Source: JAJXUB01 sp047974805 (lineage in GTDB: Bacteria; Actinomycetota; Actinomycetes; Actinomycetales; Dermatophilaceae). Taken from it: a stretch of DNA of 64,000 bases. Made by a program: the position numbers and the translations under genes. Position 1 is the stretch's first letter, and the number at the start of each line of letters is the position of its first letter. Positions 50,800-59,601 of the stretch are shown one piece after another. The notes below the pieces were generated by a model, which was given only the letters and a program-made list of their open reading frames with translations, had not been told where the DNA came from and did not search any database. The stretch spans positions 13,621-77,620 of the forward strand of contig JBKECS010000004.1 of NCBI GenBank assembly GCA_047974805.1, read 5' to 3'.

Positions 50800-53748
50800 G
50801 TGACCAGCCGTGACCGCACCGTGAAGCGCCGGGCCCGAACGCCGCGACGCCGGATCGGGCTTTTGGCCGCCGCCATGATGCTTCCCTGGGCGTTCATGGC
50901 CACTGCGGCCATGGCCGCCACCGGCCCGCCGACGCCCACCGTCTCCGCCCCGGTGACGACCGGAGGGATCACCACGAGCGACCTGACCGTACCGGTCGGC
51001 CCGGAACCTGACGGCACTGTGGTCACCTTGGACGCCACGGTGTATTCGCCGACCGGGTCCGGAGCCCACCCGGCGGTGCTCATCGCCCATGGCTTCGGTG
51101 GGTCCAAGGAGGACGTGGCCGACCAGGCTCGACGACTCGCCGGGCAGGGTTTCGTCGTGCTCACCTACACCGCCCGCGGGTTCGGGGCCAGCGGCGGCCG
51201 AATCCACCTGGACGATCCAGACTTCGAGGTCGCCGACGCCCGCGCACTGGTCAGCCTGCTGGCCAGCAGGCCAGACGTCGTCCTCGATCGACCCGGCGAT
51301 CCGCGGGTGGGTGTCGTCGGCGGATCGTATGGCGGCGCCCTGGCCCTCATGCTCGCCGCGACCGATCCCCGCGTGGACACCGATGTTGCCCTGATCACCT
51401 GGAACGACCTGTCCGATGCGTTCTTCCCCCAACAGGCAGTGACCAAGGCAACGGTCGGAACGCCGGCAGGGGTAGAGGCGATCGACTCCCCTGGACCGTT
51501 CAAACGTCTGTGGGCCAACCGCTTCCTCGGCAGTGCCGCGGCCACCCGCCCCGCCGAGGACGGCTCCACGCCGGGCAACCCCCTCTGCGGGCGCTTCGAC
51601 CCCGCCGTCTGTGGCCCGCTGCTCGCTGCCGCACAGTCCGGGCGGGCCGGGCCAGACCTGCTCGATACCCTCGCAACCCACTCCCCCGCCCCGTTCCTGG
51701 ACAAGGTCAGCGTGCCTACCTACCTCATTCAAGGCATGACCGACACCCTGTTCGGCCTGGACCAGGCCGACGCCACCGCCCGCGCGCTGGCCGCCAACGG
51801 CACTCCCGTCGCGGTGCGCTGGATGGACGGCGGCCACGACGCCGTCTCCACTTCCGCCGACGCTGATGAGGATTCCATCGCCACCTGGCTACGCCACTAC
51901 TTGACCGATTCTCCCAGCGGCACCCAAAACGGGACCAACGCCCTCCCGGTCCCAGCCTTCACCTACCCAGGGCCGCTGCCTCGGCGAGCCGACCAGGCAC
52001 CCCTGTTCACCAGCGACGCATACCCGGGCCTGACCGGCTCGAGCCAGCCTCTGACGTGGGTCGACCTGCCTGTCGGTGCGGCGGGTTCCGGCGGCACCCT
52101 GCTCACCCCACCGGGTGGCCAACCGGCATCAATGACGAGCATCCCCGGGCTCAGCGCCCTGATCGGCAGCGCCACGCCCGCCACCGGCGCAAACTCCAGC
52201 GTGGCCACCTACCCGCTGGCCGCCCTCCCCGGCCAATCTGTCGCAGCCGACATCGCCGAGATCGCCGAGACCACAACGGTGGTCGGAGGGCCGAAACTGC
52301 GACTGCGGATAACCTCCACCGGGGACTTCGTCACCCTCTTCACCAGCCTGTGGCAAGTCAGCGGCACCGGCAGTTCAGCCACCGCGAGCCTGCCCCGCTC
52401 GCTCGTGGCCCCGATGACGGTCCCGGTGACACCGGGCAAGGCAACCGAGGTCACGCTCACGCTCCCGGCCGCCACCTGGACGATGACCCCCGGCTCCACC
52501 TGGCGCGTCCTGCTCACCTCCACCGACTCGGCATACGCCAACCCCACGGCTGCCCGCGTCGACAAAATCGCCGTGCTCGGGTTGACGGTGCCCACGGTGA
52601 CCGGGACCGCCGTACCCACCGCCGGCAACGCCACCGATACGGAAACGAGTGGCCTGCTGCTCGCGCTCGCCGCCGTGATCGTTGGCCTGGGGGTGATCGC
52701 ACTGATCGCCAGCCGCCGGCGCACCGCCACCCACCCACGCCCCGATCTTGCCGGCCTCCCCCTGGTCGTGGACGGCCTGGTCAAGTCGTATGCCGATGGG
52801 CACCGAGCCGTGGACGACGTCTCCTGGCGCGCCGAGAAGGGCCAAGTCGTCGGCCTGCTCGGCCCCAACGGGGCGGGCAAGACGACGACCATCCGGATGA
52901 TCCTCGGTCTGATCGCTCCGGATGCCGGAACGACCTATGTCCTCGGGGAACCGATTCGGGCCTCAGCCCCGGTGCTGCGGGACGTCGGTGCACTCGTCGA
53001 GGGACCCGGCTTCCTGCCACACCTGACCGGGCGCGCGAACCTGCTGGCCTATTGGCGTGCCACCGGCCGCCCGCTGGAACACGCCCACCTGGACGAAGCC
53101 CTGTCGGTGGCCGCGCTCGGTGGGGCAGTGGACCGCCCAGTGCGCACCTACAGCCACGGCATGAAGCAACGTCTCGGGATCGCCCAAGCCATGCTGGGTC
53201 TGCCCGACCTGCTCATCCTCGACGAACCCACCAACGGGCTGGATCCGCCGCAAATCGCTGCCATGCGTCCGATCCTGCACGCCTACGCTGCCGCCGGACG
53301 AACCGTGGTCATCTCCAGTCACCTCCTTGCCGAGGTCGAGCAAACCTGCAGCCATGTCGTCGTCATGCACGCCGGCCGGGTGATCACCACTGGCGCCGTC
53401 AGCGACCTCGTCGCCAGCGCCGACACCACCGTGCTCGAGCTTGGCCCGCAGGGACGCGCCGCTGCCGCGGTCGCCGCCTCGCTGCGGGCCACAACCGGCA
53501 TACGGTCGGTGGACGTCGAAGATGGCGGCGCCCACGGCAAGGTCACCGTGGTCGCCGACCAGCCCCGCGGCCAGGTGGTTCGCGCCGCGCTCGACGCCGG
53601 CGGGGATGTCGTGGGAGTGGGTTCGCGCCGCCACCTCGAGGAGGTCTTCCTCGGCGTCATCTCCGCGGCTGCGGGCGGCGACGACGCGCCTGTGGATGCC
53701 CCGGGATCCTCGCTGGTGGAGCGGCTTCGGCAAGTGAGGGCACGATGA
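50800..53748 (+). CDS. Fusion: secreted CocE/S15-like hydrolase + TM helix + ABC ATPase
   Basis: A 982-residue chain. Residues 1-45 are an Arg-rich signal-like segment (RRRIGLLAAAMMLPWAFMATAAMA). Residues 60-560 are a CocE/S15-type alpha/beta hydrolase with nucleophile VVGGSYGGALALM, acid GMTDTLFGLD and His in GGHDAV. A membrane helix at about 615-640 (LLLALAAVIVGLGVIALIA) precedes an ABC ATPase (about 660-970): LLGPNGAGKTTTIRMILG, TYSHGMKQRLGIAQAM, LILDEPTNGLDP. The hydrolase would face outside and the ATPase inside. The stop overlaps the next gene, an ABC-2 permease (ATGA). GTG 50800 is used, ATG 50782 possible. No frame disruption is visible across the junction. Confidence 0.82.
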   Translation: MTSRDRTVKRRARTPRRRIGLLAAAMMLPWAFMATAAMAATGPPTPTVSAPVTTGGITTSDLTVPVGPEPDGTVVTLDATVYSPTGSGAHPAVLIAHGFGGSKEDVADQARRLAGQGFVVLTYTARGFGASGGRIHLDDPDFEVADARALVSLLASRPDVVLDRPGDPRVGVVGGSYGGALALMLAATDPRVDTDVALITWNDLSDAFFPQQAVTKATVGTPAGVEAIDSPGPFKRLWANRFLGSAAATRPAEDGSTPGNPLCGRFDPAVCGPLLAAAQSGRAGPDLLDTLATHSPAPFLDKVSVPTYLIQGMTDTLFGLDQADATARALAANGTPVAVRWMDGGHDAVSTSADADEDSIATWLRHYLTDSPSGTQNGTNALPVPAFTYPGPLPRRADQAPLFTSDAYPGLTGSSQPLTWVDLPVGAAGSGGTLLTPPGGQPASMTSIPGLSALIGSATPATGANSSVATYPLAALPGQSVAADIAEIAETTTVVGGPKLRLRITSTGDFVTLFTSLWQVSGTGSSATASLPRSLVAPMTVPVTPGKATEVTLTLPAATWTMTPGSTWRVLLTSTDSAYANPTAARVDKIAVLGLTVPTVTGTAVPTAGNATDTETSGLLLALAAVIVGLGVIALIASRRRTATHPRPDLAGLPLVVDGLVKSYADGHRAVDDVSWRAEKGQVVGLLGPNGAGKTTTIRMILGLIAPDAGTTYVLGEPIRASAPVLRDVGALVEGPGFLPHLTGRANLLAYWRATGRPLEHAHLDEALSVAALGGAVDRPVRTYSHGMKQRLGIAQAMLGLPDLLILDEPTNGLDPPQIAAMRPILHAYAAAGRTVVISSHLLAEVEQTCSHVVVMHAGRVITTGAVSDLVASADTTVLELGPQGRAAAAVAASLRATTGIRSVDVEDGGAHGKVTVVADQPRGQVVRAALDAGGDVVGVGSRRHLEEVFLGVISAAAGGDDAPVDAPGSSLVERLRQVRAR

Positions 53749-54563
53749 GCAGACCCCTGTCGTATGCCGCCGAATGGTCTCGCGAGGTGGGACGGCGACG
53801 CACCACTTGGATCCTCGTCGTCGTCCTAGCGCTTCCGGCCATCTTCGTCGGCGCATTCGCCCTGGACACCGGCAGTCCGGGCGCAGCCACGGGGAGCCGG
53901 TTCGTTGACATCGCGACCCTCGGGGCGGCCAACTTCACCGCCTTTAGCTTGCTCGTGGCCGCCGAGTTGCTCGTGTTCATCCTGGCCGCGCTGCTCGTCG
54001 GTGACCCGGTGCCCACGGAGGCGTCCTGGAGTTCACTGCGCTACCTGCTCACCGCGCCAGTCGGCCGGGCCAGGCTCTTGACCAGCAAACTTGCCGTCGG
54101 GCTGACCCATGTGCTGCTGGTGCTGATCATCCTGCCAGCCTGGTCGTTCCTCATCGGCTCGGCCGCATACGGGTTGGCCCCGCTGAGCATCCCCGGAGGC
54201 GGCACGCTGAGCAACGGTGACCTGTTGCCCCGGCTCGTTGTGGCCATCGGCTACCTGTTCGTCGCCGTGCTCCCGATCGCCGGCCTCGCCTTCCTCATCG
54301 GGGTGGGCAGTCAGACGCCGCTGGCCGCGGTGGGCGGGGCCCTCGTCGTCTACATCGTCAGCGGGATCCTCGACACCATCGACGCGCTCGGCTCGTGGCG
54401 AAACGGGCTGCCAGGACACTACGCGCGGGCCTGGCTCGATCTCCTCCAACCCACGATCGACTGGACGGCGATGCGGCACGGGCTGCTGTGGTCGTTGCTG
54501 TGGGGGTTGGCACTGTTCGCCCTGGGCTATTGGCGGTTCGCCCGGCGAGATGTGCTGAGCTGA
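53745..54563 (+). CDS. ABC-2 type permease
   Basis: The 272-residue protein has six helices (TTWILVVVLALPAIFVGAFAL, LVAAELLVFILAALLVGDPVPTEASW, LTSKLAVGLTHVLLVLIILPAWSFLIG, and others). The PTEASWSSLRYLLTAPVGRARLL segment is the usual ABC-2 coupling region. It overlaps the fusion gene by 4 bp, so the ATPase of that fusion energises it. The substrate is unknown. Confidence 0.87.
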   Translation: MSRPLSYAAEWSREVGRRRTTWILVVVLALPAIFVGAFALDTGSPGAATGSRFVDIATLGAANFTAFSLLVAAELLVFILAALLVGDPVPTEASWSSLRYLLTAPVGRARLLTSKLAVGLTHVLLVLIILPAWSFLIGSAAYGLAPLSIPGGGTLSNGDLLPRLVVAIGYLFVAVLPIAGLAFLIGVGSQTPLAAVGGALVVYIVSGILDTIDALGSWRNGLPGHYARAWLDLLQPTIDWTAMRHGLLWSLLWGLALFALGYWRFARRDVLS

Positions 54564-54593
54564 CCGCGGTGTCCCGCCACCTGGTGCCCAGGT

Positions 54594-55295
54594 CTACTCC
54601 ACCCTGGGCGCCTTGTCGTCGATGCTGCCCTTGAGCACCTCTCCCAGGTCTCGAGCCGCTGCCCGCAACGGTCGTTGCACGTGGCACAGCTCCAGCGGGC
54701 CCAGCGAGAGCACACCGACGGAGGCCTCGATTGGGCCGGTCATCACCGGGATGGCCATCCCGAACGCCGAACTGTTCAATTCACCGTTGCTGCACACCAC
54801 CTCGGTCGACCCGCGTCGTCCGGCGAGGATGGCCTGACCGGCCGCTCCGACCGTCAGGGGGTGACGCCCGCCTGTCCGGTAGGCCACGTGAACGGTGGTC
54901 GTTGTCGGCGCGACGACGACCACCGGTACGACCTCGCCCCGGTCGACGACGGTCAGGTGGGCGGTGGCCAGGACGGTGTCCGCAAGGGTCCGCAGCACCG
55001 GATGCGCGAGTTCGCTGATCACGGGGGCTACGGCCTTGCCCAAACGGACCAAGCCCACCCCGAGCCGGACCCGGCCACCGGGGTCGCGCCGGACCCCGTC
55101 GTGCCCGCGCCAGGTTGCCACCAGGCGATACACCATGGGCCGTCCGATACCGAGTTCGCGAGCGAGTTCGGTGATGGTCAGGCCGTGTGCGTGCTCCGGT
55201 CGGGCCAACAGCTCGATCAGTTGGATGCCGCGCTCGAGCGCCTGGGACGTCTCGCCGACAGCATCGACGACTCGTGACTCAACCCTCACACCCAT
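54594..55295 (-). CDS. IclR-family transcriptional regulator
   Basis: The 233-residue protein has an N-terminal winged HTH (TSQALERGIQLIELLARPEHAHGLTITELARELGIGRPMVYRLVATW) and an IclR effector domain (RTLADTVLATAHLTVVDRGEVVPVV, GAAGQAILAGR, GMAIPVMTGP). GTG/ATG near 55295 is used. IclR proteins control aromatic or small-acid catabolism; its target is not clear, though it ends 31 bp from the ABC permease gene, convergent with it. Confidence 0.87.
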   Translation of the reverse strand: MGVRVESRVVDAVGETSQALERGIQLIELLARPEHAHGLTITELARELGIGRPMVYRLVATWRGHDGVRRDPGGRVRLGVGLVRLGKAVAPVISELAHPVLRTLADTVLATAHLTVVDRGEVVPVVVVAPTTTTVHVAYRTGGRHPLTVGAAGQAILAGRRGSTEVVCSNGELNSSAFGMAIPVMTGPIEASVGVLSLGPLELCHVQRPLRAAARDLGEVLKGSIDDKAPRVE

Positions 55296-55351
55296 AGTCG
55301 AAGAGCTTGACACACAACGCCGCCGGTGTCGCTACCCAACGTCGCGTCGCG

Positions 55352-57640
55352 TCAGCGAAATCCCGCCGCCACCACGATGGGCAGCGCGGCGGCCAGCACG
55401 ACGATGGTGTCGACCCGATGCCAGTCGGCCCGGTGGTACCAGGTGCGTCGGCTTGCCGCCGCGAACCCTCGCGCGTCCATGGCGAGCGCCAGCGCGGCCG
55501 CATCCGACAAGGCCCGGATGAGCAGCCCGACGGTCATGGTTCGCACGGACTGCGCGACACCACGCAGCCCATGTGGCGCCAACCCTCTAACGCGCCTGGC
55601 CCGGGTCATCTCGGTCCACGAGTCACCGAATCGATGCACGCGGTGCAGTGCCGCAGCGATCGCCACGACCGGACGTGCTGGCAGGCGGAGGCGCTGGCCG
55701 AGGTGGTCCCCGAGCAGATCGGGATCGATGAACGGGACGAGAACCGCCGACGGGAGCACGATGACGAGAATGCGGGCGAACCCGGTGGCCGCCAGGTCGA
55801 GGCTTTGCCCGCCCAGGAGCCAGGTCGACCAAGCCACCGACAGCGCGGCGACGAGCCCGGGGATCATCCGGCGGGCAGCGCGGCGATAGCGCGCCACGGC
55901 CCCGATACCCCAACCCATGCCCAACACCGCCAAGGCGAGCTCGACGAGGAGGACCCATACGGACGCTCGCCAGTTCGGGGAGAGGATCCCTGCGGCGATG
56001 GGCAGCAGCGCCCCGCCGACGAGCGCCAAGGGACCGGCGCCGATCACGGGACAATATCGGGCGCGTCTGTAAGTGGCCTGCCTGCCCAACCACGGCGACG
56101 TGCTCAGCGGCAAGGGCGCGGCAGCCGGCTCCTCGGCGGGGGCAGTCATCATGTCGACCTCGTCAGCGCGGGCGGCCAGATGGAGATCGTGCGTGGCGAC
56201 GACCACAGCTCCGCCCTGGTTGCGGAACGCCTCGAGCACCCCCACCACCGCGGCCCAGGTGTGCCGGTCCTGACCGATCGTCGGCTCGTCGGCGAGAACC
56301 GCCGCGGGTCCGTGCACCACCGCCGCGACGACGGCCAATCGGCGCTGCTCACCACCGGAGAGCAGGCGGGGGTCGGCCGCCTGGAGGTCGCCCAAGCCGA
56401 CCGCCGCGAGCAACTGCTCGGCTCGGGGCCCGACCTCATCCTCGGGCAGCCCCAATGCCCGGCTGGTGGCCAAGGCCTCGTCCAACACGGTGCCGGCGAC
56501 GAGCCCGGCGCTGGCCCACTGCGGCACCCAGGCGAGCCGACGGGCCAGGTCTGGTGATGGAAGAGCGCCGGGCGTCGCCTCACCGGAGGTGGGCGCCAGC
56601 ACGCCCGCCAGGGTCATCAAAGCAGTAGATTTTCCGGCGCCGCTGTCGCCCATGAGAGCGATGATCCGGCCAGGTTCGGTGGTGGCGGAGAAGTTCGCGA
56701 CCGCCGTGGCCGTCACGATCGATCCGTCGACGCGTTGGCTATCTCGTTCCACGCGAACCTCGCGTGCCCAGGCCGCGCCGGGCTCTCCCTGGGGCGCCGG
56801 CGAGGGCAGCAGGAGATCGTCGGGCAGGTCCGGCAGCGGCGGCAGCGGGAATCCCGGCACCCAGAGGCCCGCATCGGCCAGGTCCGCGCCGTGCCGGGAG
56901 AGGACCTCGGCGGGGGTTGCGTCCGCGATGACCTGCCCGTCCATCCCTAAAGCGATGACCCGGTCGACGAACGGCAGCCACGGGCCGAGCAGGTGTTCCA
57001 CGACGATGGTCGTCGCGGCATACCGATCCGCCACGGCGGCGACGCTGGCACGCACCGCTGCGGCATTGGTCTCATCGAGCATGGCGGTCGGCTCGTCCAA
57101 CAAGAGAACGCTGGGCGCGAGTGCCGCGGCCCCGGCCATGGCCAGTCGTTGGGTTTGCCCTCCCGACAGCGTCGCCGTCGATGTGTCCGGCGGAAGCCGA
57201 AGCCGCACCGCAGCCAACGCGTCGGCGACCATCGGCGGCATCTGCTCGCGGGGTGTGCCGACGTTTTCCGGGCCGAACGCCACATCCCGTTCCACGCTGG
57301 CGGCCACCACACCGGCGCCAGGCTCTTGCAGGACCAGGCCCACCTCACCGGCGCGCTGCCCGACCCGGTGGCCCTCGACGGTCACCGAGCCGGTCAGCTC
57401 ACCGGTCCCATCGCTTTCGAGCAGCCCGCCGAGGGCGCGCAAGAGGGTCGACTTGCCCGCGCCGGACGGCCCGACGAGCAGCACGCGCTGCCCGTTCGGG
57501 ATGTGCAGGTCGATGCCACGCAGGACCGGTTCGCGACGGGCATAGGGTCGCCAGGTCAGGGCGGTGACGCACAGCCCGCCGCGGGAGACGACCGTGTCAC
57601 CGGCCGCCGGGCCGCCGGACACGGCCTGGTCATTGGACAC
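55352..57640 (-). CDS. ykoDC: YkoD-YkoC fusion: ECF transporter ATPases + transmembrane T component
   Basis: One 762-residue chain joins two ABC ATPases and an EcfT protein. ATPase 1 (1-260): GPSGAGKSTLLRALGG, TLSGGQTQRLAMAGA, LLLDEPTAMLD. ATPase 2 (about 290-490): GDSGAGKSTALMTLAG, LLSGGEQRRLAVVAAVV, ADEPTIGQD. The T part (about 520-762) has several helices and coupling motifs RARRVRGLAPHG and MDARGFAAASRR. It powers uptake by YkoE, encoded just upstream with an 11-bp overlap. In Bacillus YkoD and YkoC are separate. GTG 57640 is the start. Confidence 0.92.
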   Translation of the reverse strand: MSNDQAVSGGPAAGDTVVSRGGLCVTALTWRPYARREPVLRGIDLHIPNGQRVLLVGPSGAGKSTLLRALGGLLESDGTGELTGSVTVEGHRVGQRAGEVGLVLQEPGAGVVAASVERDVAFGPENVGTPREQMPPMVADALAAVRLRLPPDTSTATLSGGQTQRLAMAGAAALAPSVLLLDEPTAMLDETNAAAVRASVAAVADRYAATTIVVEHLLGPWLPFVDRVIALGMDGQVIADATPAEVLSRHGADLADAGLWVPGFPLPPLPDLPDDLLLPSPAPQGEPGAAWAREVRVERDSQRVDGSIVTATAVANFSATTEPGRIIALMGDSGAGKSTALMTLAGVLAPTSGEATPGALPSPDLARRLAWVPQWASAGLVAGTVLDEALATSRALGLPEDEVGPRAEQLLAAVGLGDLQAADPRLLSGGEQRRLAVVAAVVHGPAAVLADEPTIGQDRHTWAAVVGVLEAFRNQGGAVVVATHDLHLAARADEVDMMTAPAEEPAAAPLPLSTSPWLGRQATYRRARYCPVIGAGPLALVGGALLPIAAGILSPNWRASVWVLLVELALAVLGMGWGIGAVARYRRAARRMIPGLVAALSVAWSTWLLGGQSLDLAATGFARILVIVLPSAVLVPFIDPDLLGDHLGQRLRLPARPVVAIAAALHRVHRFGDSWTEMTRARRVRGLAPHGLRGVAQSVRTMTVGLLIRALSDAAALALAMDARGFAAASRRTWYHRADWHRVDTIVVLAAALPIVVAAGFR

Positions 57641-58361
57641 GCACTGCCAGCTGCTCTTGGCCCGGCGGGAACGCGTTGAGCGCGCCGGCCGAGGCCAGTG
57701 CCTTGGTGATCAGCCAACCCAGCCCACCGGCGATGGCCGCACCGGCCACGGTGAGGATGACGCCATAGCTGAGCTGGTACCCCCAGCCCCAGTCGGTCCA
57801 GTAGACGAACCACTCGTAGACGGCCTCGAACGGGGCGCTCAAGGCGCCAGCGAGCAGTGCCGTACCGATCCCGAACGACCCGTATGCCGCGAGCGCGAAG
57901 GCCAGTTCCGCGCCGGCACCTTGGAGGATGCCCGAGATCAGGGTGGCGGCGCCCCAGGATGATCCGGGCACCATCTCGACCACCGCAGCCACGAGCTCGC
58001 AGAGGAAGGCTGCCCCCGGTCGGCGCACGATGAGCCCCCCGACGACTCCAGCGACGAACCAGGGAGCCGCGACGGCCCCCTGGAGCGGGGGAAAGATGTT
58101 GGCGAGTACCGTGCTGGGCGCGGCGTAGGCCAGCGCCCACGCCCAGTAGGCGATCCCGAACGCGGCGCCAAGGAAGGTGATCGTCAGGATGTCCACGGTG
58201 CGCCAGCCCATGAGCGGACGCGAAGCCAGCACCGAACCGGGGCGACTGGTGGTACCTGCCGTGGCAGTCGTTGTGGCGGTGGCGTTCCCGGCGTTGACTA
58301 CCCCGGTGTGCCGATGTCTGTCTGCGTTGTCGTTCATGCTGTCGTGTGCACTGTTATTCAC
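57630..58361 (-). CDS. ykoE: ECF transporter substrate-binding subunit YkoE (thiamine/HMP)
   Basis: GTG 58361 has GGGAG 7 nt upstream and keeps the start outside the riboswitch; an open frame to 58436 would run into it. The 243-residue protein has a polar 45-residue N-tail, then six helices (VDILTITFLGAAFGIAYWAW, AAPWFVAGVVGGLIVRRPGAAFLCELVAAVVEM, GSSWGAATLISGILQGAGAELAFA) typical of YkoE. YkoE binds hydroxymethylpyrimidine or thiamine. Riboswitch control supports the thiamine-precursor assignment. Confidence 0.93.
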   Translation of the reverse strand: MNNSAHDSMNDNADRHRHTGVVNAGNATATTTATAGTTSRPGSVLASRPLMGWRTVDILTITFLGAAFGIAYWAWALAYAAPSTVLANIFPPLQGAVAAPWFVAGVVGGLIVRRPGAAFLCELVAAVVEMVPGSSWGAATLISGILQGAGAELAFALAAYGSFGIGTALLAGALSAPFEAVYEWFVYWTDWGWGYQLSYGVILTVAGAAIAGGLGWLITKALASAGALNAFPPGQEQLAVRVQ

Positions 58362-58449
58362 GGTGTTCTCCCATGGAAATCGCGATGGATACCCGTGAGG
58401 AGAGACCGGCGTGACATCCGGCGAACCGTCAGCCACGACGGTCTCTGAG

Positions 58450-58537
58450 ATCCCGACTCCCTTCGCCGGTGCTAACCGGATCAGGTTCGAGGGTCTGCGG
58501 TTGCCCGCACTCTCAGCGCTGATGCGCTCCCCTGTCG
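58450..58537 (-). promoter_or_regulatory. TPP riboswitch (THI element)
   Basis: Read on the minus strand the segment has GGGGAGC, CTGAGAG, ACCCTCGAACCTGAT, CCGGTTAGCACCGGC and GAAGGGAGT in the order and spacing of the THI-box core. It lies about 90 bp upstream of the ykoE GTG. TPP binding would shut off ykoE-ykoDC expression. Confidence 0.95.
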
Positions 58538-58584
58538 TTGCTCACCCAGCGTAGCGCAGTGGCGATCTGTGGCACAGTTGCCTC

Positions 58585-58857
58585 ATGGGTTCTGTTGCAT
58601 GGAAGGTCCTCGCGGCCGGCTCCGGAATCGTCGCTGGGCTCGTCGCGACGAAGCTCGTCGACGCCGCGTGGTCCGCGGCAGGCCAGGACAAGGTCGGCGA
58701 CCCGAAGAATCCGCAGTCACCAGCCAAGCAGGCGATCGTGTATGCGGCTCTCTCGGGTCTGGCGGTCGCGGCCGCGCAGACCTTCGCTACCCGGAAGGCC
58801 GCGGCCTATTACGAGAAATCAGCCGGGCACCTGCCTAAGCCGTTCGTCGAAAGCTGA
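58585..58857 (+). CDS. DUF4235 small membrane protein
   Basis: The 90-residue protein reads GSVAWKVLAAGSGIVAGLVATKLVDAAW, with a second hydrophobic segment IVYAALSGLAVAAAQTFATRKAAAYY. This is the short DUF4235 family of actinobacteria; function unknown. A CACAGT box 6 nt before ATG 58585 suggests leaderless expression. It converges on plsC with a 3-bp gap. Confidence 0.8.
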   Translation: MGSVAWKVLAAGSGIVAGLVATKLVDAAWSAAGQDKVGDPKNPQSPAKQAIVYAALSGLAVAAAQTFATRKAAAYYEKSAGHLPKPFVES

Positions 58858-58860
58858 CCT

Positions 58861-59547
58861 TCAGATCCCGATCGCTTGACCCGAGGCAGTCGGCGGCAAC
58901 TCGTTGTAGCAATCCGCCCGCACCTGCCCGGACAGATCGGCCACCGCGTCCATGACCTGGTCGGTCAGCGCCCGACGTGCCTTCCCGCTGGGCATCTGCA
59001 GGTAGGGCGATGGTGAGATGGGCGGGCCGAAAGCAACCGTGACGGCGGCCAACCGCGGGAATCGCGCGCCAACCGGTTGAATGTCCTCGGTGCCCTTCAG
59101 TCCGACCGGCACGATAGGCACCCCCGCTTTCAGGGCCAGCCAGGCGACGCCGGTTCGGCCCCGGTAGAGTCGTCCGTCCCGTGACCGGGTGCCCTCGGGG
59201 TAGATCCCAAACGCGCCACCCTGTGCGATGACGCCCAACGCTGCGTCGAGCGATTCTTGGGCCGCTCGGGAGGAGTGCCGGTCTACGGCAACGGCCCCGA
59301 TGCTCTCGAAGAGGTGGCGGCGCAGGGATCCGCCGATGCCGGAGCCGGTGAAGTACTCCGCCTTGGCGAGAAAGCTCACCTGACGGGGGGCGGCCAACGG
59401 GATCGCGAACGAGTCGATGAACGACAAGTGGTTGCTCGCCATGATGACGCCACCGCGCAGCGGCACATTGTCGGTGCCGAGGATCGTCGGCCGATAGGCG
59501 GCGTGAGCAAGCGGCCGCAGGACGCTGCTGATGGCCCCATAGAGCAT
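58861..59547 (-). CDS. 1-acylglycerol-3-phosphate acyltransferase (PlsC family)
   Basis: The 228-residue membrane-associated enzyme has ASNHLSFIDSFAIPLA (NHX4D catalytic motif), LAKAEYFTGSGIGG, AFGIYPEGTRSRDGRLYRGRTGVAWLAL and PIVPVGLKGTEDI. It acylates lysophosphatidate in phospholipid synthesis. Start ATG 59547 is favoured because TACGGT lies exactly 6 nt upstream; ATG 59565 would add six residues. A 54-bp gap separates it from dnaX upstream on the same strand. Confidence 0.88.
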   Translation of the reverse strand: MLYGAISSVLRPLAHAAYRPTILGTDNVPLRGGVIMASNHLSFIDSFAIPLAAPRQVSFLAKAEYFTGSGIGGSLRRHLFESIGAVAVDRHSSRAAQESLDAALGVIAQGGAFGIYPEGTRSRDGRLYRGRTGVAWLALKAGVPIVPVGLKGTEDIQPVGARFPRLAAVTVAFGPPISPSPYLQMPSGKARRALTDQVMDAVADLSGQVRADCYNELPPTASGQAIGI

Positions 59548-59553
59548 GTCAGA

Positions 59554-59559
59554 ACCGTA
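59554..59559 (-). promoter_or_regulatory. Leaderless -10 box of plsC
   Basis: TACGGT on the minus strand (59559 to 59554) is 6 nt before ATG 59547. Confidence 0.45.
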
Positions 59560-59601
59560 GTCCATAGGGCGCGGCGTGCTCGGTCGAGAGCGGGGCTGGA
59601 T

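Noticed and set aside
58362..58436. Longer YkoE starting at 58436
   Set aside because: The start would abut the TPP riboswitch and lacks a ribosome-binding site; GTG 58361 has GGGAG at good spacing.
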